DNA of 64,000 nt from Orrella sp037026685 (lineage in GTDB: Bacteria > Pseudomonadota > Gammaproteobacteria > Burkholderiales > Burkholderiaceae_B). Location: contig NZ_JBANET010000016.1 in NCBI RefSeq assembly GCF_037026685.1, forward strand, positions 53,892 through 117,891, read 5' to 3'. Both the position numbers and the translations under genes were made by a program. Position 1 is the stretch's first letter. Each line of letters starts with the position of its first letter. This document shows, piece after piece, positions 1 through 7,985 of this stretch. Under the pieces are notes generated by a model. It saw only the letters and a program-made list of their open reading frames with translations. It ran no database searches and was not told the origin of the DNA.

Positions 1-780
1 CGCTGGCTGATCGCCGGCCTGGCGCTCACGCCCTTCCTGGCCTACGGCGTATGGCGCGAGCGGCACCGCATCCGCCCCCACCTGGGCAAGCTGGCGGTGC
101 TCGGCGCGCTGGGCATGGCGGTCTACCAGGGGCTGATGTACTTCGCGGCCGCCCATACGTCGGCCACCAACATGGCGTTCATCACCTCGCTGGTGCCGCT
201 GCTGACCATCGCCGTGAGCGCCGCGCTGATGCAGGAAAGCCCGCCGCGCCTGGCGGTGCTCGGCGGGCTGCTGTCGCTGGCGGGCATCTCGGTGCTGGTC
301 AGCCACGGCCGGCCCGCCATGCTGCTGGAGGCCGGGGTGAACCGCGGCGACGTATTGATCTTCCTGGCCGCGCTGGGCTATGCCGTCTATGGCGTGCTGG
401 TGCGCAAGTGGGCCATCCCGCTTTCGGCCTGGCATTCGCTGTACGTGCAGATCGGCTTCGGCCTGCTGGTGCAGCTGCCGGCCTTCCTGTACCTGCCGGC
501 CACGCCGCTGGACGCCGCCAACCTGCCGCTGGTGCTCTATGCGGCCCTGCTGCCCTCGATCTTCGCGCCGTATCTGTGGCTGCGCGCCATCGACGTGCTC
601 GGCGCGTCGCGCGCCAGCATCTTCGTGAACCTGACGCCGGTATTTACCATCGTCATCGCGGCGCTGCTGCTGGCCGAGCCGGTCGAGTCCTATCACCTGG
701 CCGGCGGCGCCATCGTGCTGACCGGCGTCATGCTGGCGCAATGGCGGCCCGGCGCGCGGCGGCCCGCGCGCGGGGCGTAG
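1..780 (+). CDS. DMT-superfamily (EamA) transporter, 5' truncated
   Basis: The reading frame is open from the first base, so the N-terminus lies outside the window; 259 codons remain before TAG. The product is a chain of hydrophobic helices separated by short basic loops, as in the ten-helix EamA drug/metabolite exporters. A typical second EamA repeat starts near the middle (GDVLIFLAALGYAVYGVLVRK) and ends with the usual LTPVFTIVIAALLLAEP segment. Inner-membrane efflux of a metabolite or amino acid is the family role; the substrate cannot be read from sequence. The C-terminus ends in an Arg/Ala-rich tail. ettA follows after about 70 bp on the same strand, but no functional link is evident. 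Confidence 0.85.
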   Translation, partial: RWLIAGLALTPFLAYGVWRERHRIRPHLGKLAVLGALGMAVYQGLMYFAAAHTSATNMAFITSLVPLLTIAVSAALMQESPPRLAVLGGLLSLAGISVLVSHGRPAMLLEAGVNRGDVLIFLAALGYAVYGVLVRKWAIPLSAWHSLYVQIGFGLLVQLPAFLYLPATPLDAANLPLVLYAALLPSIFAPYLWLRAIDVLGASRASIFVNLTPVFTIVIAALLLAEPVESYHLAGGAIVLTGVMLAQWRPGARRPARGA

Positions 781-850
781 CCCCGGCGCCCAAGCGGGGG
801 CTGGGTACAATGCCCGTTTGGCCCAAACTCGCCTCGTCGATTCCGTAAAA

Positions 851-2521
851 ATGGCTCAATACGTCTATACCATGCACCGGGTGGGCAAGATCGTCCCGCC
901 CAAGCGCGAGATCCTGCGCAACATCTCCCTGTCGTTCTTTCCCGGCGCCAAGATCGGCGTGCTGGGCCTGAACGGCTCGGGCAAGTCCACCCTGCTCAAG
1001 ATCATGGCCGGCCTCGATCGCGAGATCGAGGGCGAGGCAGTGCCCATGCCGGGCATCAAGATCGGCTACCTGCCGCAGGAGCCGCAGCTCGATCCCGAGC
1101 ACACCGTGCGCCAGTCGGTGGAAGAAGGCCTGGGCGAAGTGGTGGCCGCGCGCAAGCGCCTGGAAGAGGTCTACGCCGAATACGCCGAGCCCGACGCCGA
1201 TTTCGACAAGCTGGCGGCCGAGCAGGCCGAACTGGAAGCCATCATCGCGGCGGCCGCCTCCAGCGGCGCCGACGACCTGGAAACCCAGATGGAGGTGGCC
1301 GCCGATGCGCTGCGCCTGCCGCCCTGGGACGCCAGGGTGGGCAACCTGTCCGGCGGCGAGAAGCGCCGCGTGGCGCTGTGCCGCCTGCTGCTGTCCAAGC
1401 CCGACATGCTGCTGCTGGACGAGCCCACCAACCACCTGGACGCCGAAAGCGTCGAATGGCTCGAGCAGTTCCTGCACAAGTTCCCCGGCACCGTGGTGGC
1501 CGTGACCCACGACCGCTACTTCCTGGACAACGCCGCCGAATGGATCCTCGAACTGGACCGCGGCCACGGCATTCCCTGGAAGGGCAACTACAGCTCGTGG
1601 CTGGCCCAGAAGGAAGAGCGCCTCAAGCAGGAAGAGGCCAGCGAGTCGGCCCGCCAGAAGACCATCAAGAAAGAGCTCGAGTGGGTGCGCCAGAATCCCA
1701 AGGGCCGCCAGGCCAAGGCCAAGGCGCGCCTGGCCCGCTTCGAAGAGCTCTCGTCCTACGAATACCAGAAGCGCAACGAGACCTCCGAGATCTTCATTCC
1801 GGTGGGCGAGCGCCTGGGCAACGAGGTCATCGAGTTCGAGAACGTCAGCAAGGCCTATGGCGAGCGCCTGCTGATCGACAACCTCAGCTTCAAGGTGCCG
1901 CCCGGCGCCATCGTGGGCATCATCGGCCCCAACGGCGCGGGCAAATCCACGCTGTTTCGCATGGTCGCCGGGCGCGAGCAGCCCGATTCGGGCCAGGTCA
2001 AGCTCGGCAAGACGGTCAACCTGGCCTACGTGGACCAGTCGCGTGATTCGCTGGAAGACGGCAAGACGGTGTTCGACGCGGTGGCCGACGGCGCCGACAT
2101 CCTGACGGTGGGCAAGTTCGAGATGCCGGCGCGCGCCTACCTGGGCCGCTTCAATTTCAAGGGCGGCGACCAGAACAAGCGCGTGGGGCAGCTTTCGGGC
2201 GGCGAGCGCGGGCGCCTGCACCTGGCCAAGACGCTGATCAAGGGCGGCAACGTGCTGCTGCTGGACGAGCCCTCCAACGACCTGGACGTGGAAACCCTGC
2301 GCGCCCTGGAAGATGCCTTGCTCGAGTTTCCGGGCTGCGTCATGGTGATCAGCCACGACCGCTGGTTCCTGGACCGCATCGCCACCCACATCCTGGCGTT
2401 CGAGGGCGATTCGCAAGTGGTGTTCTTCGACGGCAACTACCAGGAATACGAGGCCGACAAGAAGGCCCGCCTGGGCGCCGACGCGCAACCCAGGCGGCTG
2501 CGCTACAAGGCGCTGAAGTAG
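851..2521 (+). CDS. ettA: Energy-dependent translational throttle protein EttA (ABC-F)
   Basis: A 556-residue ABC-F protein with two nucleotide-binding domains and no membrane segments. The first has Walker A GLNGSGKST near residue 38, signature LSGGEKRRVALC and Walker B LLLDEPTNHLDAES. The second has GPNGAGKST near residue 359, LSGGERGRLHLA and LLLDEPSNDLDVE. The Arg/Lys-rich linker between them (KELEWVRQNPKGRQAKAKAR) is the P-site-tRNA-interaction segment typical of EttA. The family binds the ribosomal E site and gates the first elongation step according to the ATP/ADP ratio. The ATG at 851 was chosen because MAQYVYTMHRVGK is the normal EttA start; an in-frame ATG at 818 would add 11 atypical residues. 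Confidence 0.95.
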   Translation: MAQYVYTMHRVGKIVPPKREILRNISLSFFPGAKIGVLGLNGSGKSTLLKIMAGLDREIEGEAVPMPGIKIGYLPQEPQLDPEHTVRQSVEEGLGEVVAARKRLEEVYAEYAEPDADFDKLAAEQAELEAIIAAAASSGADDLETQMEVAADALRLPPWDARVGNLSGGEKRRVALCRLLLSKPDMLLLDEPTNHLDAESVEWLEQFLHKFPGTVVAVTHDRYFLDNAAEWILELDRGHGIPWKGNYSSWLAQKEERLKQEEASESARQKTIKKELEWVRQNPKGRQAKAKARLARFEELSSYEYQKRNETSEIFIPVGERLGNEVIEFENVSKAYGERLLIDNLSFKVPPGAIVGIIGPNGAGKSTLFRMVAGREQPDSGQVKLGKTVNLAYVDQSRDSLEDGKTVFDAVADGADILTVGKFEMPARAYLGRFNFKGGDQNKRVGQLSGGERGRLHLAKTLIKGGNVLLLDEPSNDLDVETLRALEDALLEFPGCVMVISHDRWFLDRIATHILAFEGDSQVVFFDGNYQEYEADKKARLGADAQPRRLRYKALK

Positions 2522-2530
2522 GCCGGGCAG

Positions 2531-2555
2531 GGCCTGCCGCCCTGTGCGGCGGGCC
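2531..2555. other. Strong GC hairpin downstream of ettA
   Basis: Ten-base arms (2531-2540 and 2546-2555, one G-U pair) enclose a five-base loop, 9 bp after the ettA stop. There is no following T-run, so it is not a classical intrinsic terminator. It could still protect the mRNA 3' end or act as a weak terminator. Confidence 0.4.
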
Positions 2556-2754
2556 GCCGCGTTGCCGCTCGCCCGCCCGGCTCGCCGGCCCTGGCGAAAC
2601 CGTGCGTAACCGGCGCCGCGCGGCGCCTGTGTTCATAACTTGTTGCGCATGCCAGAATTGCGGCGTGGGCAGACCGGCGGATGTTACAGGGCGAAAGTCT
2701 TGAAACACATGCTGGGCAAACCTCACAGCAAATCCGGGATCGTTCTGACAAAGT

Positions 2755-2790
2755 AAGGGTCATACGAATAACCCTTTTTATAAGGAGCAA
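2755..2790 (+). promoter_or_regulatory. Leader hairpin and RBS of the OsmB-like gene
   Basis: A six-base stem (AAGGGT at 2755-2760, ACCCTT at 2771-2776) is followed by TTTTA and then a strong Shine-Dalgarno TAAGGAG ending 7-8 bases before the ATG at 2794. A weak CTGACA / AATAAC pair with 16-bp spacing (2745-2772) overlaps it and could be the promoter; in that case the stem would not be transcribed. The two readings exclude each other and sequence alone cannot decide. Confidence 0.3.
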
Positions 2791-2793
2791 GCC

Positions 2794-3021
2794 ATGAACG
2801 TTCGTACCGCTTCCAAAGCGATCGCCATTGGAGTGCTTGCCGTTGCAGCATCCGGTTGCTCGAGCTGGGATTCCATGAGCTCGCGCCAGAAATCCACCGT
2901 GACCGGCGCGGGCCTGGGCGGCGTCGCAGGCGCTGTCATCACCAACGGCGGCGTGCTGGGTACCGTCGGCGGTGCGGCCATCGGCGGCGTGATCGGCGAC
3001 CAGATCGGCAAGAACCGCTGA
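2794..3021 (+). CDS. OsmB-like glycine-zipper lipoprotein
   Basis: This 75-residue protein has a lipoprotein signal peptide with lipobox AASGC, so Cys about residue 23 would be lipidated. It is followed by SSWDSMSSRQKS and a glycine-zipper block with repeated GxxxG spacing (TGAGLGGVAGAV, GTVGGAAIGGVIGDQIGK). Length and layout match E. coli OsmB, an osmotically induced outer-membrane lipoprotein of unknown mechanism. It stands alone, with a strong RBS upstream and a T-run terminator downstream at 3124-3151. SlyB-type proteins share the zipper but are about twice as long. Confidence 0.85.
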   Translation: MNVRTASKAIAIGVLAVAASGCSSWDSMSSRQKSTVTGAGLGGVAGAVITNGGVLGTVGGAAIGGVIGDQIGKNR

Positions 3022-3083
3022 CCGTGCGCAGCGCCACTCCGTCCAAGCATCACCGGCCCGGGCCCTTCGGGGCTTGGCCGATG

Positions 3084-3120
3084 GTAGGAGCCGCCGGGTG
3101 AAACACCCGGCCTGCGGTTC
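3084..3120. repeat. REP-like palindrome with GTAG head
   Basis: A GTAG tetranucleotide (3084-3087) is followed by an imperfect 30-odd-base palindrome. The inner arms CCGGGTG (3094-3100) and CACCCGG (3104-3110) are perfect around an AAA loop, and outer arms GGAGCCGC and GCGGTTCC pair with one G-U. A GTAG head plus hairpin is the hallmark of REP elements moved by RAYT (TnpA-REP) transposases. Only one copy is seen in the window, so membership of a dispersed family is inferred. Confidence 0.45.
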
Positions 3121-3123
3121 CAA

Positions 3124-3151
3124 GAGCCCGCCAGATGGCGGGCTCTTTTTT
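3124..3151 (+). terminator. Rho-independent terminator of the OsmB-like gene
   Basis: A perfect nine-base stem GAGCCCGCC / GGCGGGCTC with loop AGAT is followed by six T residues (3146-3151). It lies about 100 bp after the lipoprotein stop and before the next gene. Confidence 0.85.
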
Positions 3152-3154
3152 GGC

Positions 3155-3192
3155 CGGGGGGCAGCAAGCCGAAGGCGCAGCGTGGGGTGGGG
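3155..3192. repeat. GC-rich intergenic repeat (GGGGGGCAGCAAG family), copy A
   Basis: The core GGGGGGCAGCAAG, then GGCGCAGCG and a run of G recurs at 56236-56264 and, in more diverged and inverted form, at 27540-27575. As with the 56.2-kb copy, it directly follows a T-run terminator. It has no coding potential. The type is one I associate with Bordetella/Achromobacter intergenic regions. Confidence 0.5.
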
Positions 3193-3270
3193 GCATTTTT
3201 CCATGCGCCCGGCACGCCAAAGGGTTATTTTGTGACTTGGTCCTATATTCCCACGAAAGAGGAGTACCCC

Positions 3271-3882
3271 ATGGCACGCATCGCACTCATCGGCGCCTCC
3301 GGACAGGCCGGCACGCGCATCCTCAAGGAACTCTCCGATCGCGGACACGCCGTCACCGCCATTGCACGCAATCCGGAGAAGATCGCGGCACTGCCCAATG
3401 TCAGCGCCAAGGCGGGCGACGTGGCCGACAAGGACGCGCTGGCAAAGCTGCTGGCCGGGCATGACGCGGTGGTTAGCGCCGTGAGGTTTGCAGACTGCGA
3501 CCCGCGGGTGCTGATCGACGCGGTGCGCGCTGCGGGCGTCAAACGCTATCTGGTCGTGGGCGGCGCCGGCAGCCTGGAGGTCGCGCCGGGCCAGCGCCTG
3601 ATCGACCAGCCGGATTTCCCCCAGGCCTACCGCCCCGAAGCCGGCAAGGGGGCTGAATTCCTTGCGGTACTCAAGCAGGAAAAAGAACTGGACTGGACCT
3701 TCCTGTCGCCTTCGGCCGAGTTCGTGCCGGGCGAGCGCACCGGCAAGTTCCGTTTGGGCAAGGACGCGCTGCTGGTCGGCGAACAAGGCAGCCGCATTTC
3801 CTTCGAGGATTATGCGGTGGCGCTGGTGGACGAGATCGAGCGGCCGGCGCACTCGCGCCAACGTTTCACGGTGGGCTACTGA
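3271..3882 (+). CDS. NAD(P)-binding NmrA/SDR-like reductase
   Basis: A 203-residue atypical short-chain dehydrogenase. The N-terminal Rossmann motif is IGASGQAGTRIL (residues 6-17), followed by an Arg-containing IARNPEKIAAL stretch that usually reads NADP(H). It lacks the classical YxxxK catalytic pair, as do NmrA/BVR-B-type proteins, which act as NAD(P)-dependent reductases or redox sensors. ATG at 3271 was chosen for its AGAGGAG RBS (about 3258-3264); the frame is open upstream but with atypical sequence. The substrate is unknown. It is monocistronic, converging on minE. Confidence 0.8.
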   Translation: MARIALIGASGQAGTRILKELSDRGHAVTAIARNPEKIAALPNVSAKAGDVADKDALAKLLAGHDAVVSAVRFADCDPRVLIDAVRAAGVKRYLVVGGAGSLEVAPGQRLIDQPDFPQAYRPEAGKGAEFLAVLKQEKELDWTFLSPSAEFVPGERTGKFRLGKDALLVGEQGSRISFEDYAVALVDEIERPAHSRQRFTVGY

Positions 3883-3937
3883 GGCATGCCCTGATGAAAC
3901 CGCTGCCGGCCATTTCCATGCGGCACGGCAGGCGCGG

Positions 3938-3961
3938 CGCCGCGGCGGTCCTGCCGCGGCG
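3938..3961. other. GC hairpin between convergent genes
   Basis: Nine-base arms CGCCGCGGC (3938-3946) and GCCGCGGCG (3953-3961) surround a six-base loop in the 88-bp gap between the convergent NmrA-like gene and minE. There is no T-run on either side, but its position suits a shared bidirectional transcription block. Confidence 0.35.
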
Positions 3962-3970
3962 GCCGGGCGC

Positions 3971-4222
3971 TCAGTTTTGCGGCATCTCGATCTTGACTTC
4001 CAGGATTTCCAGCGAATCCTGCTTCTCGACGTGGACCTTGATGTCGTCGGGATTGATCTTGATGTATTTGGAGATGACCTCGATCAGCTCTTTCTGCAGC
4101 TGCGGCAGGTAGTCGGGCGCATCGCGGTCCGAGCGTTCGTGCGCCAGGATGATCTGCAGGCGTTCCTTGGCGACGCTGGCGGAAGTCTTCTTCTGTCCGA
4201 GCAGGAATGACAACAGGGACAT
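3971..4222 (-). CDS. minE: Cell division topological specificity factor MinE
   Basis: An 83-residue protein of normal MinE length. The N-terminal MSLLSFLLGQKKTSASVAKERLQIILAHER matches the conserved membrane-targeting and MinD-contact helix. The C-terminal part (LIEVISKYIKINPDDIKVHVEKQ) is the dimerising topological-specificity domain. MinE stimulates MinD ATPase and drives the Min oscillation that restricts MinC to the poles. It is the last gene of minC-minD-minE, three bases after minD, so the two are probably translationally linked. Confidence 0.97.
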   Translation of the reverse strand: MSLLSFLLGQKKTSASVAKERLQIILAHERSDRDAPDYLPQLQKELIEVISKYIKINPDDIKVHVEKQDSLEILEVKIEMPQN

Positions 4223-4225
4223 GGC

Positions 4226-5041
4226 TTACTTCCCTCCGAACAGGCGCTTGAGCAGGCCGGGCTTTTCGTATTCGGTGAAGCGCAGCGGCTTTTCCTCGCC
4301 AAGGTAGCGCGCCACCACGTCCTTGTAGGCTTCCGAGACGTCGCTGTCCTTCAGGTGGATGGCCGGCACGCCCTGGTTGGAGGCCTGCAGCACGGCTTCC
4401 GACTCGGGGATCACACCGATCAGCTTGATGCGCAGGATGTCCTCGATGTCCTGGCGCGAAAGCATTTCGCCGCCTTCCACGCGCTTGGGGTTGTAGCGGG
4501 TGAGCAGCAGGAATTCCTTGACCGGCTCGTCGCCTTCGATGGCCCGGCGCGACTTGGCGGCCAGGATGCCCAGGATGCGGTCCGAGTCGCGCACCGAGGA
4601 GACTTCCGGGTTGGTGACCACCAGCGCGTCGTCGGCGAAATAGGCCGCCATCAGCGCGCCGGCCTCGATGCCGGCGGGCGAATCGCAGACGATGTACTCG
4701 AAGCCCATGGCCTTGAGCTCCTCGATGACCTTGCCCACGCCTTCCTGCGTGAGGGCGTCCTTGTCGCGGGTCTGCGAGGCGGGCAGGATGAACAGGTTGT
4801 CCAGCTGCTTGTCCTTGATCAGCGCCTGCTTGAGCGTGGCTTCGCCCTGGATGACGTTGACGAAGTCGTAGACGACGCGGCGCTCGCAGCCCATGATCAG
4901 GTCCAGATTGCGCAGGCCGACGTCGAAATCGATGACCGCCGTCTTGTGCCCGCGCATGGCCAGGCCCGAAGAGAAGCTGGCGCTGGTCGTGGTCTTGCCT
5001 ACGCCGCCCTTGCCGGAAGTCACCACCACAATACGTGTCAT
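4226..5041 (-). CDS. minD: Septum site-determining ATPase MinD
   Basis: A 271-residue ParA/MinD ATPase. The deviant Walker A motif GKGGVGKTT is at residues 10-18, the switch/Walker B regions (DFDVGLRNLD, CDSPAGIEAGAL) are intact, and the C-terminus PGLLKRLFGGK is the amphipathic membrane-targeting helix. In its ATP form it dimerises on the inner membrane and recruits MinC and MinE. The gene lies between minC (109 bp upstream) and minE (3 bp downstream), the usual order. An AT-rich gap upstream may hold an extra promoter. Confidence 0.98.
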   Translation of the reverse strand: MTRIVVVTSGKGGVGKTTTSASFSSGLAMRGHKTAVIDFDVGLRNLDLIMGCERRVVYDFVNVIQGEATLKQALIKDKQLDNLFILPASQTRDKDALTQEGVGKVIEELKAMGFEYIVCDSPAGIEAGALMAAYFADDALVVTNPEVSSVRDSDRILGILAAKSRRAIEGDEPVKEFLLLTRYNPKRVEGGEMLSRQDIEDILRIKLIGVIPESEAVLQASNQGVPAIHLKDSDVSEAYKDVVARYLGEEKPLRFTEYEKPGLLKRLFGGK

Positions 5042-5079
5042 GACGCGATAACCTTATTGATGTGTTTGAGTTAAACCGC

Positions 5080-5107
5080 AGTATCGTAAAGCAAAATGCG
5101 CCGTAAA
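5080..5107 (-). promoter_or_regulatory. Possible internal promoter of minDE
   Basis: Read on the minus strand, TTTACG (5102-5107) and GATACT (5080-5085) are separated by 16 bp, about 40 bp upstream of minD in a conspicuously AT-rich gap. Each hexamer matches the sigma-70 consensus at 4 of 6 positions. This is a weak hand-read prediction. Confidence 0.3.
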
Positions 5108-5150
5108 CGCTGATTACCAGATGTAGGCAAACGTAGGCGCTCGGCCGGGG

Positions 5151-6005
5151 TCAGCCCGCCAGCGGCGCGATGTGCAGGGTATCGCCGTCCAGGCTCACCA
5201 CGCCGGGCCGGTTGTGCAGCGCGGCCGGCAGCCGGGCTTCCACCACCTTGTAGACCCCGGCGATGGCCAGCAGCTCGGGATCGAGCTGGGTGGTGAAGAT
5301 GCGCGCCGTGCCGTCGCCGCGCGCGCCGGCCATGGCCTTGCCGCGCAGCGGCCCGTAGACGTGGATGTTGCCGTCGGCGATCACCTCGGCGCCCTGGCTG
5401 ACCATGCCCACCACGATCAGGTCCGTGCCGCGCGCGTAGATGCGCTGGCCCGAGCGCAGCGGCCGCGATACCACCATGGCGGCGGGAGGCGCCGCGGCGT
5501 GAGCCTGCTCCGGGACCGCCGCCGTGCCGGCCGGCGCGCCCGTGTCCCCGGGCGCGGCGGATTCGCCGGATTCGGCCGCTTCGGCGGGCGGCGGCGCGGT
5601 GGCCACCTTGGCCGCCTCGACGTCCAGCGCCGCGGCCGGCGCGGCGGTGTCCGGCGCCGGCGCCTGGGGCCGCGAGGCGGCGGCCAGTTCGACCGGGACC
5701 AGGCCGGCCGCCTGGGCGGCGTGCAGGTTGGCGCCCTCGGCGACCACTCCGATGGGCGGCAGGGCGTGGCGGCGCAGGGCCTGCAGCAGGGCAGGCCAGT
5801 CCAGCGGCTGTTCGATCCGGCTGGCGTCGATCACCACCGGCTCGTTCTGGAAGAAGCTGCCGGCGTCCTGCATGCGCTGGTCCAGGGCGGCCAGCAGCGC
5901 GCCGGTGTCGGCGTTCTGCAGCACCACCCGCAAGGCATAAAGGTTGGCGCTCTTGAAGTCCAGCGCCAGCTTGGGCGCGGCGGGGGAGGGGGCGGTATCG
6001 GCCAA
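5151..6005 (-). CDS. minC: Septum site-determining protein MinC
   Basis: MinC blocks FtsZ polymerisation away from mid-cell when held on the membrane by MinD. The 284-residue product has an N-terminal FtsZ-inhibiting domain (residues 10-110), an Ala/Pro/Glu-rich linker (about 115-180) and a C-terminal beta-helical MinD-binding domain with VVSRPLRSGQRIYARGTDLIVVG and repeated glycines. The linker makes it longer than E. coli MinC (231 residues). No ATG fits the conserved N-terminus, so a TTG at 6005 is taken as the start; no good RBS is visible, which leaves the exact start uncertain. Confidence 0.93.
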   Translation of the reverse strand: MADTAPSPAAPKLALDFKSANLYALRVVLQNADTGALLAALDQRMQDAGSFFQNEPVVIDASRIEQPLDWPALLQALRRHALPPIGVVAEGANLHAAQAAGLVPVELAAASRPQAPAPDTAAPAAALDVEAAKVATAPPPAEAAESGESAAPGDTGAPAGTAAVPEQAHAAAPPAAMVVSRPLRSGQRIYARGTDLIVVGMVSQGAEVIADGNIHVYGPLRGKAMAGARGDGTARIFTTQLDPELLAIAGVYKVVEARLPAALHNRPGVVSLDGDTLHIAPLAG

Positions 6006-6089
6006 GGGATTCGATGCAACAAAAAGAAAGCCGCAGTGTAACGGCTGCGCCGGGGCCGTGTTAACCCCGGCGCGCCGTCCGCCCGCTGG

Positions 6090-7853
6090 CTAGCCGCGGT
6101 CTGCCCAGGAGTCGCGCAGCGTGGCGGTGCGGTTGAGCACCGGCCGCTCGACGGTGGACAGTTCGCGGTCGGCGGTGAAATAGCCCAGCCGTTCGAACTG
6201 CCAGACCGCGCCCGGCTCGGCGCGGGTGCCCGGTTCGAGCCAGCCTTGCACCACCTTGATGGAGTCCGGGTTCAGCGCGTCCAGGAAATTGCGCTCGCCC
6301 CCGTCCGGATGGGGCTGCGCGAACAGCCGGTCGTACAGGCGGATCTGGGCCGGCACCGCATGGGCCGCGCTGATCCAGGTGATGTTGCCCTTGACCTTGA
6401 CGCTGTCGGCCCCCGGCGTGCCGCTCTTGGTGTCCGGCAGGTATTCGGCATGCACCTCGACCACCTCGCCGTTCTCGTCCTTGACGCAGCCCGTGCACGT
6501 GACCACATAGCCGTATTTCAGGCGCACCGAGTTGCCCGGGTAGAGCCGGAAGTATTTCTTGGGCGGGACTTCCATGAAGTCGTCGCGTTCGATCCACAGC
6601 TCGCGCGAGAAGGGGAACTCGCGCTGGCCCGCCTGCGGGTCGTGCGGGTTGCGCGGGGCGGTGCAGGTTTCGCTGCGGCCTTCGGGATAGTTGGTGATGA
6701 CCAGCTTGAGCGGCTGCAGCACCGCCACCGAGCGCGCCGCGATGGGATCCAGGTCGTCGCGCACGGCCTGCTCGAGCAGGCTGTAGTCGATGCGCGAATC
6801 GGACTTGGACACGCCCGTGCGGTCGCAGAACAGGCGGATCGAGGCGGGCGTATAGCCGCGCCGGCGCAGGCCCAGCAGCGTGGGCATGCGCGGGTCGTCC
6901 CAGCCCTGGACGTGGCCTTCCTGCACCAGCTGCAGCAGCTTGCGCTTGCTGGTGACGATGTAGGTCAGGTTCAGGCGCGCGAACTCGTACTGTCGCGGCA
7001 GCGGCTCGGCCAGCTTGCCCAGCTCGGTCAGGCGCGCCAGCACCCAGTCGTAGAAGGGGCGCTGGTCCTCGAACTCGAGCGTGCAGATGCTGTGGGTGAT
7101 GCCTTCGAGCGCGTCCTCGATGGGGTGCGCGTAGGCGTACATGGGATAGATGCACCACTGGTCGCCACTGCGGTGGTGGTGCGCGTGGCGGATGCGGTAG
7201 AGCACCGGATCGCGCAGGTTCATGTTGGGCGAGGCCATGTCGATGCGCGCGCGCAGCACCAGGCTGCCGTCCGGGTGCTGGCCCTCGCGCATCTCGCGCA
7301 GCCTGGCCAGGGATTCTTCGGCCGGCCGGTTGCGCCAGGGCGAATCCACGCCCGGCTCGGTCAGGGTGCCGCGGTTGATGCGCGTCTGCTCGGCGCTTTG
7401 CTCGTCCACGTAGGCATGGCCGGCCATCACCAGCGCCTCGGCGAACTCGTACATGTAGCCGAAGTAGTCGCTGGCGAAATAGCGGTTGTCGCGCCCGTCG
7501 GCCTGCCAGTCGAAGCCCAGCCAGCTGACCGCCTCGGTGATGGCGTCGACGTATTCCTGGTTTTCCTTTTCGGGGTTGGTGTCGTCGAAACGCAGGTGGC
7601 AGACGCCGCCGTAGTCGCGCGCCAGGCCGAAGTTCAGGCAGATGCTCTTGGCATGGCCGATGTGCAGGTAGCCGTTGGGTTCGGGCGGAAAGCGCGTGCG
7701 GATGCGGGCCGGATCGGGTTCGCCCTGCGCCTGCACGGCGGCCGGGCCGGGACGCCCGGCCCAGCGTTTGCCCTGGTAGCGGCCGCGCTCTAGGTCGGCT
7801 TCGATGATCTGGCGCAGGAAATTGGTGGCCGCGGGCGGCGTGGGATGGCTCAT
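6090..7853 (-). CDS. glnS: Glutaminyl-tRNA synthetase
   Basis: A class I aminoacyl-tRNA synthetase of 587 residues that charges tRNA-Gln. The HIGH motif occurs as PPEPNGYLHIGHAKS around residue 60, and the KMSKS equivalent is VSKSDSRID, as in bacterial GlnRS. The C-terminal two-barrel anticodon-binding region (SVRLKYGYVVTCTGC, GNITWISAAHAVPAQIRLYDRLF) is complete. This distinguishes it from GltX and from truncated Glu-Q synthetase. The N-terminal extension of about 45 residues before the catalytic core is somewhat long. The gene is divergent from the cytochrome bd-like operon with a 132-bp gap. Confidence 0.97.
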   Translation of the reverse strand: MSHPTPPAATNFLRQIIEADLERGRYQGKRWAGRPGPAAVQAQGEPDPARIRTRFPPEPNGYLHIGHAKSICLNFGLARDYGGVCHLRFDDTNPEKENQEYVDAITEAVSWLGFDWQADGRDNRYFASDYFGYMYEFAEALVMAGHAYVDEQSAEQTRINRGTLTEPGVDSPWRNRPAEESLARLREMREGQHPDGSLVLRARIDMASPNMNLRDPVLYRIRHAHHHRSGDQWCIYPMYAYAHPIEDALEGITHSICTLEFEDQRPFYDWVLARLTELGKLAEPLPRQYEFARLNLTYIVTSKRKLLQLVQEGHVQGWDDPRMPTLLGLRRRGYTPASIRLFCDRTGVSKSDSRIDYSLLEQAVRDDLDPIAARSVAVLQPLKLVITNYPEGRSETCTAPRNPHDPQAGQREFPFSRELWIERDDFMEVPPKKYFRLYPGNSVRLKYGYVVTCTGCVKDENGEVVEVHAEYLPDTKSGTPGADSVKVKGNITWISAAHAVPAQIRLYDRLFAQPHPDGGERNFLDALNPDSIKVVQGWLEPGTRAEPGAVWQFERLGYFTADRELSTVERPVLNRTATLRDSWADRG

Positions 7854-7985
7854 TGCAGGCAGGGTGAAGCGGCGTGGGTAAAAACGTCAATTTTGCCACG
7901 GCTGGCCGGCCGTCCTGTTATTCTCCGCTGCGCGGCTATTTGGGGTCCGCCCCCGCCGACCTTCTTTCCGACCACGCCCTGCACC

